Assembly: GCA_026986055.1 (NCBI GenBank)
Contig: JALSPH010000058.1
Coordinates: 1-15,555 of the forward strand
Direction: 5' to 3'
DNA length: 15,555 bases
Source of the DNA: Campylobacterales bacterium
GTDB taxonomy: Bacteria; Campylobacterota; Campylobacteria; Campylobacterales; Hydrogenimonadaceae
Shown: piece by piece, positions 8,478 to 14,935 of the stretch
How positions within the stretch are numbered: position 1 is the first letter of the stretch
Layout: every line of letters starts with the position of its first letter
Translations under genes and position numbers: made by a program
The notes under the pieces: model-generated
The model's input: the letters and a program-made list of their open reading frames with translations, nothing else
Told to the model about the DNA's origin: nothing
Databases searched by the model: none

Positions 8478-10817
8478 TTAAGTGTAGTAGTTGTTTTTAT
8501 AGCCGTAGTTGTAGCCGTAACCGAAGCCGTAGGCTGCACCTTTTCCGGAAGCCTTCACTCCGTTTAGAATAATTCCCGCCTTCAGCTCATGCTCTTCTAC
8601 GAAATGGTTGATATTTTTCAAAAAATCTTTCTTCGAATATTCCGCTCTCAAAAGAATTAGATTTATATCGGACATTCTCATAACTATCATGGCATCTGTT
8701 ACCAGTCCTATCGGAGGCGAATCGAGTAGTACGTAGTCATACTCCGACATCAATGTTTTGATGATACGTTTGAAATTATCTGACATCAAAAGCTCTGAAG
8801 GGTTCGGCGGTGTCGGACCGCTGGTTATTACGTGAAGATTGTCGTCTCTTGTATGCTGTATTACCTCTTTGAGGGTCTCTTTCCCGGCAAGAAGTGTGCT
8901 GACTCCCTCTTTGTTCGGAAGCTTGAAGAGTTCATGAAGCTTCGACCTGCGCATGTCCAGATCGAGCACGATGACCCTCTTCTCGCCTTTGGCGATGATC
9001 TTCGCCAATTCGGCAGTTGTAGTCGTCTTACCCTCCTGCGGGATCGACGAGGTTATCGTTACAAGCTTCGACTTTCCTCCGCTTGCAAGGAACTCCAAAT
9101 TCGTACGTATGACCCTCAAAGACTCCAGGTATGCCGATTTTATCTTTTTGGAGCTAAGGTACGGTATCACACCGTACACAGGCAGATTCGTAAGCTTTTC
9201 AACATCTTCGAGCGACTTGACGGTATTGTCCATCATTTTTCTGACGAATGCCTGCAAAAGTCCAACCACAAGCCCAAGCAAAACTCCTATAGCCAAGATC
9301 ATACTTCTCTTTGGAGCTATTGGAGAACCTGGAACTAAAGCTTCATCCAAAACCTGTACTTCAGATACTTTGGAAGCTTCCACTATGGCAGTTTCGGCCC
9401 TCTTTTGCAGCAGGAAGGAGTATATCTTTTCATTTACCATAAAGTCTCTGGTAAGCTGAGTGAGCTTCTGCTCCTCGCCGGGAAGTGATTGAAGAGCCTT
9501 TTTATACTCGTCAATACGCTTCAATATTTCACTTCTTCTGCTCTTGAAGCCGTTCAGCGAACTTTTTATAGACTCTTTGAGCATGGACTTTAGACGGTTG
9601 ATTTGTTCCGTTACTTTTACCACATCCGGATGGAGCTCCGTATAGTCTACAAGTAGTGAAGATCGAAGAGATACTGCACTCTGAAGCTTCGCAATAAGCC
9701 CGCTTATAACCGGGCCTACTATCTGAGCTGAACTCATATCTATACCATTGATATCTTTATTGGCTTCTATATAGTTCAATAGGTTTTCTAAAATACTTAT
9801 CTGCGTATTTATCTCATAGAGTTTCGACTCAAGATTACTTAATTTCTCTGCAGTGGCAGTCGCTTTTGCTCCAACATCCATAATTACATGGGTCGCTTTA
9901 AAGCTTTGCAACTTGGTTGCAGATTTTGTAAGTGTCTGATGAATCGCTTTGAGTTGGCTATCTATAAAATTCAGAGTCTTGTTCGCACTTTCGCTTTTAA
10001 GTCGAATTTTCTCTTCATTGTAAGCTTTGACGGCTGCATCGACTATCTCTTTCGCTCTTAAAGGAACAGTATCCTGAAAAGAGACCTCTACTATAGAGCC
10101 ATAGTCGGAAAGTGGAGAAACGTTGATTCCTCCCTGAATGAAACCGTACATATACTCATTTGGAACTACACTGAAAAAATACTTCCTATTCGTAAGGTCA
10201 AAAACCTTCTGAATTGTCAACGTAAACCATGGAGTGCTTATCTTCTCGCCAAAGCTATGCACTTCGTTGTATTCAAGAGGTTTGTCCGAGGGAATCTTCA
10301 GATAATTGTATATTTTGTATTTCAGTTTCTGCTTCCAGGATGGTTCGATGACGAGTCTGAACGAGTTGGAACTAAGAGGAATGAGTTTGACCATGGTTCC
10401 ATAGAACAAGGGGTCTTCCGACTCTGTAGAAATTATAAACGGGGAGTCTTTATAAAGCTCTATCTTCTTGTAATCTTTCTCTGTAAAGTATCTGGTTCCT
10501 ATATCTAAATCTTCAAGAGCTTTCTTCGCAAGAAACCTTGAGCGTATAAGAGCGATCTCGTCGTCAAGTTCCATAGTACCGCTTCCGAGTGCCGCACTCA
10601 TGAAGTCGGCACCGGCGATGGTTTTAGCCGTTTCCGACGATATTTTCAACGATGTAGCCGCCTTGTAAATGTTTGGCTTGAAATAAGCATAAACAGCAGC
10701 ACCGGCTGCAAAAAGAATCGTTATAAACAGTATTGACCACTTATAGCGCCTTAGAGTGCGCCCTATCTCCTTTACATCTATTTCGTCATCTATAGTTCTG
10801 GCTGCTTCACTGTTCAC
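8478..10817 (-). CDS. wzc: Wzc-like polysaccharide co-polymerase / tyrosine autokinase (BY-kinase)
   Basis: A 779-residue inner-membrane protein. A Wzz-type chain-length domain lies between transmembrane segments at about 26-46 and 505-524, with long coiled-coil-like helices around 275-475 and the proline motif VPGSPIAPKR at 495-504. The cytoplasmic kinase domain has the oligomerisation motif ESLRVIR (565-571), Walker A SIPQEGKTTT (591-600, K597), Walker A' VIVLDLDMRR (615-624) and Walker B VLLDSPP (696-702). The tail (763-779) carries seven tyrosines, the usual autophosphorylation cluster. Together these support a true BY-kinase that controls polymerisation and export. The start is GTG at 10815-10817, overlapping the wza stop as GTGA, with AGGA eight bases upstream; no nearer ATG fits. 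The fused membrane-plus-kinase form is the proteobacterial Wzc type, yet the partner phosphatase is of the CpsB type. Confidence 0.93.
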   Translation of the reverse strand: MNSEAARTIDDEIDVKEIGRTLRRYKWSILFITILFAAGAAVYAYFKPNIYKAATSLKISSETAKTIAGADFMSAALGSGTMELDDEIALIRSRFLAKKALEDLDIGTRYFTEKDYKKIELYKDSPFIISTESEDPLFYGTMVKLIPLSSNSFRLVIEPSWKQKLKYKIYNYLKIPSDKPLEYNEVHSFGEKISTPWFTLTIQKVFDLTNRKYFFSVVPNEYMYGFIQGGINVSPLSDYGSIVEVSFQDTVPLRAKEIVDAAVKAYNEEKIRLKSESANKTLNFIDSQLKAIHQTLTKSATKLQSFKATHVIMDVGAKATATAEKLSNLESKLYEINTQISILENLLNYIEANKDINGIDMSSAQIVGPVISGLIAKLQSAVSLRSSLLVDYTELHPDVVKVTEQINRLKSMLKESIKSSLNGFKSRRSEILKRIDEYKKALQSLPGEEQKLTQLTRDFMVNEKIYSFLLQKRAETAIVEASKVSEVQVLDEALVPGSPIAPKRSMILAIGVLLGLVVGLLQAFVRKMMDNTVKSLEDVEKLTNLPVYGVIPYLSSKKIKSAYLESLRVIRTNLEFLASGGKSKLVTITSSIPQEGKTTTTAELAKIIAKGEKRVIVLDLDMRRSKLHELFKLPNKEGVSTLLAGKETLKEVIQHTRDDNLHVITSGPTPPNPSELLMSDNFKRIIKTLMSEYDYVLLDSPPIGLVTDAMIVMRMSDINLILLRAEYSKKDFLKNINHFVEEHELKAGIILNGVKASGKGAAYGFGYGYNYGYKNNYYT

Positions 10818-11653
10818 GGATTTGTTCCTGTAGATGGAGTTATTCCTATGTTGTAGCTCTGATCTATCGCTCTATACGTAAGGAATGGAGACATTATAGT
10901 GTTCAGGAAATTGAAGAACTGTCCCTTCTCTGCGAACTCTTTGTTGATCGCTTTCATATATCTTGGCTGGACATAGACAACATCATTCGGACGAAGAATA
11001 AGGCTGGAGAGTCTTAGAGCCGACATATCGGTAAGGTTAACTTGCCTTACCTGAGGCTTTCGAAGATCTCCGCGAAGTATCAAAATATTTGTTCTCATAG
11101 CATCATCAGTCAAATCACCGCTTGCAGCAAGTGCTTCAAAAAGTGTCATTGTACCGTTTGTGACAGGCACGACTCCAGGTCTTTTAACCTCTCCGAGAAC
11201 AACAAGTTTTTGGTTCTGAATCTTGACCTCGACATATGGGTTTCTGAGATACTTTTTATACTCTTTTGTAAGCATATCTGCCGCTTCCATTTCGGTAAGC
11301 CCGGAAATTTTTACCTTTCCTACAAGCGGAAGACGAACCGTGCCATCGTAAGGCACAAGCATACCTTCGGTTCCGGTTCTATTCAGATATGTCGACTGAG
11401 CACTTGTACCTAGTAGAGAGTTAAGCTGGCCTGCTCCTGAAGCACCGGTCTGATTAAAGACGGTGATTTCGACCCTGTCACCCTGACTTATCTTCCACTC
11501 GAACCTCTTTTCAGCCTCATACTCGCTGTCCGGCACCTCCTTGACAACCTTGTTCTCATCCATATTCTGGTTGAAATAGACAAACTCTTTGTTTGCCGAA
11601 CATCCTGCGAAAAAGATTACGGCAATAATCGGCAATATCGGTGAAACTCTCAT
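10814..11653 (-). CDS. wza: Wza-like polysaccharide export outer-membrane lipoprotein
   Basis: A 279-residue lipoprotein. A short hydrophobic signal ends at a lipobox FAGC with Cys18, so it should be lipid-anchored in the outer membrane facing the periplasm. Residues ~53-145 match the poly_export domain (GDRVEITVFN; DGTVRLPLVGKVKISGLT) and ~148-228 one SLBB domain (VLGEVKRPG, LFEALAASG, LRPNDVVYVQP). The ~50-residue tail could include an outer-membrane helix. It is shorter than E. coli Wza, apparently with one SLBB repeat rather than two. An in-frame GTG at 11663-11665 would add four residues, but it lies inside the GTGGAGG ribosome site; GGAGG is ideally spaced (five bases) from the ATG at 11651-11653, which decides the start. 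It is first in a two-gene operon with wzc. Confidence 0.9.
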   Translation of the reverse strand: MRVSPILPIIAVIFFAGCSANKEFVYFNQNMDENKVVKEVPDSEYEAEKRFEWKISQGDRVEITVFNQTGASGAGQLNSLLGTSAQSTYLNRTGTEGMLVPYDGTVRLPLVGKVKISGLTEMEAADMLTKEYKKYLRNPYVEVKIQNQKLVVLGEVKRPGVVPVTNGTMTLFEALAASGDLTDDAMRTNILILRGDLRKPQVRQVNLTDMSALRLSSLILRPNDVVYVQPRYMKAINKEFAEKGQFFNFLNTIMSPFLTYRAIDQSYNIGITPSTGTNP

Positions 11654-11665
11654 GATTTCCTCCAC

Positions 11666-11722
11666 TTTTAATTAACAGAAGCATAATGTGAGATGATTTT
11701 ACACTATTTTTAATTAAATCAA
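11666..11722 (-). promoter_or_regulatory. Candidate wza promoter with paired TTTTAATTAA palindromes
   Basis: On the minus strand a -10-like TAAAAT (11696-11701) lies about 45 bases upstream of the wza ATG, preceded by a weak TTGATT (11717-11722) at a short 15-bp spacing and an A/T-rich stretch. Campylobacterotal promoters often have poor -35 boxes, so the -10 carries the weight of the call. TTTTAATTAA occurs at 11666-11675 and 11708-11717, flanking the -10; its core TTAATTAA is a perfect palindrome, and both copies could be operators. The rest of the region up to the tRNA (11723-11850) shows no gene. Confidence 0.4.
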
Positions 11723-11850
11723 TATCAGAGAGATCGAAAAAGGAGAAAACTGTTTGAACGACGGAATGAGAAGAGCTACAGATTGTGGATCGGATTGTGA
11801 AAATGTCGGATAGTTTGATTTTGCATTGTTTAAAATGAAGTGAAATTAAA
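11723..11850. other. Gene-free region upstream of wza with short direct repeats
   Basis: No convincing coding sequence lies between the wza promoter and the tRNA. The plus strand shows GATTGTG twice (11781-11787 and 11793-11799, 12 bp apart) and TCGGAT twice (11790-11795, 11806-11811). These may be regulator sites or chance. No hairpin plus T-tract terminator is seen downstream of the tRNA, so tRNA transcription could run into wza. Confidence 0.35.
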
Positions 11851-11936
11851 TGGTGCGACGAGCGAGACTTGAACTCGCACGGGCAAAGCCCACTGCCCCC
11901 TCAAGACAGCGTGTCTACCGATTCCACCACCGTCGC
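11851..11936 (-). tRNA. tRNA-Leu (GAG)
   Basis: A complete 86-nt class II tRNA. The acceptor stem GCGACGG pairs with TCGTCGC (closing G-T), followed by discriminator A and an encoded CCA (11851-11853 on the plus strand as TGG). The D-arm holds the leucine-type GGTAGACACG; the anticodon stem CTGTC/GGCAG encloses loop TTGAGGG with anticodon GAG (11900-11902), reading CUC and CUU. A long variable arm (GTGGGCTTTGCCC region) and T-loop GTTCAAGTC are present. It lies 197 bp upstream of wza on the same strand, with its 3' end facing the polysaccharide genes. Confidence 0.95.
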
Positions 11937-11959
11937 ACTTGTTTCGTTATGAGGCCGAA

Positions 11960-11988
11960 ATTATAGCAGAAAAATTGGTCGGAAGCAA
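11960..11988 (-). promoter_or_regulatory. Promoter of tRNA-Leu
   Basis: A consensus -10 TATAAT (11960-11965, minus strand) and a TTGCTT -35 (11983-11988) are separated by exactly 17 bp, and the -10 lies 23 bp before the mature tRNA 5' end, giving a leader of roughly 15 nt. The -35 box lies in the loop and 3' arm of the atpE terminator hairpin, and the terminator T-tract forms part of the spacer. Confidence 0.65.
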
Positions 11989-12001
11989 GAACTCCCGACC
12001 A
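11970..12001 (-). terminator. Intrinsic terminator of atpE
   Basis: On the minus strand, TGGTCGGGAG pairs with CTTCCGACCA (one G-T) around a TTCTTG loop, giving a 10-bp stem followed by AATTTTT-C (T5 at 11970-11974). It begins about 21 bp after the atpE stop. This is the clearest intrinsic terminator in the window. Confidence 0.8.
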
Positions 12002-12022
12002 TAAATTTCAACTTTATGCAGT

Positions 12023-12328
12023 TTACCCGAGGAAAGGGTTTGCATAAAGGGCGATAAGCGCGATTACTAGCGTGTAGATAACCTGTGCTTCGATCATCGC
12101 AAGAGCGATGAACATCGTAGTCATAAGCTTTCCGCCAAGACCTGGGTTTCTTGCAGTACCTGCAATAGTAGCTGCAGCGGTGTTACCCATACCGATAGCA
12201 CCGCCGAGTGCCGCAAGACCTAGACCTACACCGGCAGCTACGACGCTGTACGCCTGAATCATAGATTCACCTTCACCAGCAAAAGCAAAACCTGCAAAAG
12301 CAGCCATCAAAAGAAAAAACTTTTTCAT
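12023..12328 (-). CDS. atpE: ATP synthase F0 subunit c
   Basis: A 101-residue proteolipid that forms the rotor ring of ATP synthase in the inner membrane. Two long glycine/alanine-rich helices (about 26-55 and 68-96) flank the polar loop ARNPG (59-63), and the ion-carrying carboxylate is E80 in ALAMIEAQ. The sodium-type glutamine and ES/ET ligand pattern is not apparent, so proton coupling is expected. The first ~17 residues (MKKFFLLMAAFAGFAFA) resemble a signal peptide ending in AFA and make it longer than the 79-residue E. coli protein, as is usual in Campylobacterota. The start is backed by AAGGAG five bases upstream. The gene stands alone between pnp and the tRNA, with its own candidate promoter and terminator, apart from other ATP synthase genes. 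Confidence 0.95.
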   Translation of the reverse strand: MKKFFLLMAAFAGFAFAGEGESMIQAYSVVAAGVGLGLAALGGAIGMGNTAAATIAGTARNPGLGGKLMTTMFIALAMIEAQVIYTLVIALIALYANPFLG

Positions 12329-12445
12329 AAAAACTCCTTGAATTTCCGGATATACGCCCGGTTGCGTTGCAAAGTCCGTTCGGCTTGCGTATCCCTACTT
12401 ATCACTTTGCAGGCGAATTATATCTTTTGGAACGTAAAACTTCCA
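12329..12445 (-). promoter_or_regulatory. atpE promoter and structured leader
   Basis: Between pnp and atpE, the minus strand has a consensus -10 TATAAT (12417-12422) with a weak TGGAAG -35 (12440-12445) at 17 bp, abutting the pnp stop. Transcription would start near 12410, giving a leader of about 80 nt. In it GGATACGC (12387-12394) can pair with GCGTATATCC (12348-12357, two-base bulge), enclosing a smaller GCAAG-CCG/CGG-CTTTGC hairpin. The stem ends about 13 bases before AAGGAG, so it could influence translation. No strong terminator for pnp is seen here. Confidence 0.5.
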
Positions 12446-14650
12446 TTAATCTATCGGCTTTGCGAGCGCAAGCTCTATCTTGTGCCCTTTTTGCGACTTG
12501 ACGACAACCTCGAGCTCCTGCCCCTCATGCAAAACTTCACTCGGATGGCCGATGCGATGTTTTGCGATTTTGGATATATGAAGCAGGCCGTCCACCCCTC
12601 CCGGAAGCTCTACAAAGGCTCCGAAATCGACCAGCTTCTTCACCTTTCCTTTAACCGGTTTGTCTATCTCGAACTGCGGAATCTCCATTTTGGGACCGCC
12701 ACCTTCGGCAATACTCTTTATATGGTCGCAGGCAGCTTTCACTTTCGCTTTGCTGGGGCCGGCTACTCTCACTTCCCCCTCTTTACGATCCAGGTCCACA
12801 CTTACTTCGAATTTCTCTATGATCTCTTTTATCGTTTTTCCGGCCTGTCCTATGATGTCGACTATTTTATGCGGCTCCACGTGAAAAACTTCACTGCTCG
12901 GCAAAACCTCTTCGTTGACCTCTATCTCTTTGGAAGCCTCCTCCATAATGCCAAGAATATGAAGCCTCGCCTCTTTTGCCTGCTCAAGCGCCTCTCTCAA
13001 AAGATTCAGACTCACTCCTCCAAGCTTTATATCCATCTGCAAAGCAGTTATACCATCTTCGCTTCCGGCAACTTTGAAGTCCATATCGCCGTCATGATCT
13101 TCAAGACCCATAATATCCGTCAGTATCGCATATCTATCATCTTCGGTCACAAGGCCCATAGCAACGCCGGCCACAAACTTCAAAACAGGAACGTCCGCAG
13201 CTTTCAGGGCTAAAGATCCGCCGCATACGGTAGCCATGGAGGATGAACCGTTTGACTCCAAAATCTCCGAAACGAGGCGGACTATCGAGTCGAGCTGAGT
13301 CTTGTCTAGTGCCGGCTCCAGCGCTCTTTTGGCAAGGTTTCCGTGGCCAAGCTCACGCCTGCCCGGAGGGCCTATGCGCGAAGCCTCGCCTACGCTGAAA
13401 CCCGGAAAGTTGTAGTGCACCATGAACTCTTCGTAACTAGCACTCTTTCCCGTAATTCGCTCGAACATCTGCGCATCCTGCCTGCTTCCGAGAGTACAGG
13501 TGACGAGTGCCTGAGTCTCTCCGCGTGTGAAGAGACAGGAGCCGTGTACGCTTGGAAGAAGATTTGTCTCGATGGAGATCGGACGAACATCTTTGAGCCC
13601 GCGACCGTCTGCACGCTTACCCTCCTCCAAAATCATGGAGCGTACTCTTTCGCGCTTCACTTCCGAAACGGCTCTTTTTACCTCCTCTTCGCTCCACTCC
13701 TCTTTTTTGGCCACGTCGTCGTTTAAAACCTGCTCGATAATCGCTTTTATTTCGCTTCCCCGCTCGCTCTTTGCCATACCGTCAAGTGCTCCGTTTATCT
13801 CATCCATATAGAACTCTTTTATGTAGGTAACGATGGATGGATCCGCTCTCTCCTCCAGAAGCTCGACCTCTTTCTTCGGCTTGGCTGCTTCTACGAAGAC
13901 TTTTTCATACTCGCTTGCAGCTATCCCGATAGCCTTTTGGGCCAACTCTATAGCCTCAAGAAGCTCCTCCTCTTTCAGTTCGTTTACATGCGGAATCTGC
14001 ACTATCTCATCGGCAAGCATAGGATCCATCATAGGGTCTATGGCAACCGAGGGCTCTATCTCCACATCCACGGAGCCTATGGCACGCATCTCTATCATCA
14101 AAAGATCATCTTTCGTACCCGAGACGAAGAGATCCAGCGTCCCCTCCTCAAGCTCACCGAGAGTCGGGTTCACAACGAACTCCCCATCTTTTCTGCCTAT
14201 CCGTACTCCCGCTACGCTTTTTGCGACCGGTATATCGGAGACAAAGAGTGCGGCAGATGCCGCATCGAGTGCCAGAGACTGAAGATCGGCATCTTCGTCG
14301 ACACTAAGAAGCATGACGGTTATCTGAACCGGATAGTAGAAACCTTTCGGAAAAAGAGGTCGCAAAGATCGGTCTATGAGCCTGGAGGTCAGAGTCTCGA
14401 AATCGCCCGGCTTAGTTTCGCGCTTTACGAAACCTCCCGGTATCTTGCCTGCGGCGTAACTCTTCTCGATGTACTGCACCGTAAGGGGCAGAAAATGCTC
14501 ATCTATCGGCTTGTCGTCCATTACCGCCGTTGCAAGCAGTACAGTCTTTCCGCTTCTTAAGAGTACCGAGCCGTTGGCTTGTCTTGCAACCTTTCCCGTT
14601 TCGAACACAACACTTCTGTTGTTCATATCAAATTCAAATCTGCATGCCAT
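12446..14650 (-). CDS. pnp: Polyribonucleotide nucleotidyltransferase (PNPase)
   Basis: A 734-residue phosphorolytic 3'-5' exoribonuclease that degrades RNA to nucleoside diphosphates in the cytosol, often with RNase E/Y-type assemblies. Domain order is canonical: first RNase PH core ~10-145 ([13 protein letters not shown] at 88-100), helical domain ~235-335, second catalytic RNase PH core ~345-560 ([14 protein letters not shown] 431-444, SNGSSSMA 466-473, [13 protein letters not shown] 518-530), KH domain ~588-645 with IIGQAGK (599-605), and an S1 RNA-binding domain ~664-731 ([20 protein letters not shown]). The length matches the family. AAGGAAG upstream of the ATG overlaps the region just after the J-domain gene stop, which is 15 bp away, so the two are probably co-transcribed. 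Confidence 0.97.
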   Translation of the reverse strand: MACRFEFDMNNRSVVFETGKVARQANGSVLLRSGKTVLLATAVMDDKPIDEHFLPLTVQYIEKSYAAGKIPGGFVKRETKPGDFETLTSRLIDRSLRPLFPKGFYYPVQITVMLLSVDEDADLQSLALDAASAALFVSDIPVAKSVAGVRIGRKDGEFVVNPTLGELEEGTLDLFVSGTKDDLLMIEMRAIGSVDVEIEPSVAIDPMMDPMLADEIVQIPHVNELKEEELLEAIELAQKAIGIAASEYEKVFVEAAKPKKEVELLEERADPSIVTYIKEFYMDEINGALDGMAKSERGSEIKAIIEQVLNDDVAKKEEWSEEEVKRAVSEVKRERVRSMILEEGKRADGRGLKDVRPISIETNLLPSVHGSCLFTRGETQALVTCTLGSRQDAQMFERITGKSASYEEFMVHYNFPGFSVGEASRIGPPGRRELGHGNLAKRALEPALDKTQLDSIVRLVSEILESNGSSSMATVCGGSLALKAADVPVLKFVAGVAMGLVTEDDRYAILTDIMGLEDHDGDMDFKVAGSEDGITALQMDIKLGGVSLNLLREALEQAKEARLHILGIMEEASKEIEVNEEVLPSSEVFHVEPHKIVDIIGQAGKTIKEIIEKFEVSVDLDRKEGEVRVAGPSKAKVKAACDHIKSIAEGGGPKMEIPQFEIDKPVKGKVKKLVDFGAFVELPGGVDGLLHISKIAKHRIGHPSEVLHEGQELEVVVKSQKGHKIELALAKPID

Positions 14651-14665
14651 ATCTTCACTTCCTTT

Positions 14666-14935
14666 TTAAAATCTAAATCTCTTCGCATGGGTCTCCTGCG
14701 GAAACTGCTTCGCTATCTCCTCTTCACTGAATGAGAATCTGTAACTCTCCACATAACGTTTCAAGAGTTCGTACGCTTCGTTTATTTTTGCCATCTCCCC
14801 GTTTTCGCCTCCGGCATCCGGATGCTTTTTGGATGCAAGGTAGCGGTACCTTTGCGTAATATCCCTCATGCTGACATGAGTTGGAAGCCCGAGAGTCTCC
14901 AGAGCCTCGTGTATCTTTTCGTACGCTTCGCTCAT
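14666..14935 (-). CDS. Small J-domain (DnaJ-like) protein
   Basis: An 89-residue protein that is little more than a J-domain. The HPD signature that stimulates Hsp70 ATPase is at residues 38-40 (KKHPDAGG), preceded by a basic helix II (DITQRYRYLASKK) and followed by helix III (MAKINEAYELLKRYV). A charged tail rich in E/K/R/F ends the protein. There is no zinc-finger, G/F region or substrate-binding domain, so it probably recruits DnaK to a specific client rather than acting as a general chaperone. Its ATG overlaps the stop of the MCE-family gene as ATGA and it precedes pnp by 15 bp; the client might be either neighbour's product, but that is speculation. Confidence 0.88.
   Translation of the reverse strand: MSEAYEKIHEALETLGLPTHVSMRDITQRYRYLASKKHPDAGGENGEMAKINEAYELLKRYVESYRFSFSEEEIAKQFPQETHAKRFRF

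Noticed and set aside
11654..11665. GTG start four codons upstream of the wza ATG.
   Set aside because: The GTG sits in the ribosome-binding sequence GTGGAGG, which is correctly spaced for the ATG at 11651-11653.
11754..11813. Twenty-codon plus-strand frame from a TTG, with AAGGAG eight bases upstream, in the wza upstream region.
   Set aside because: The ribosome site is good, but the start is weak, the peptide matches nothing recognised, and such matches are expected by chance.
12023..12328. Possible sodium-coupled c subunit.
   Set aside because: The helix around E80 (AMIEAQVIYT) and the first helix lack the glutamine and ES/ET pattern expected for sodium binding.
12425..12446. TGGAA/TTCCA hairpin after the pnp stop as a terminator.
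   Set aside because: The stem is only five base pairs and is not followed by a T-tract; it overlaps the proposed atpE -35 instead.
12338..13213. 291-codon open frame on the plus strand across the pnp 3' half and the atpE leader.
   Set aside because: It is antisense to the KH, S1 and second catalytic core of PNPase and its protein is low-similarity, aromatic-rich sequence typical of antisense frames.
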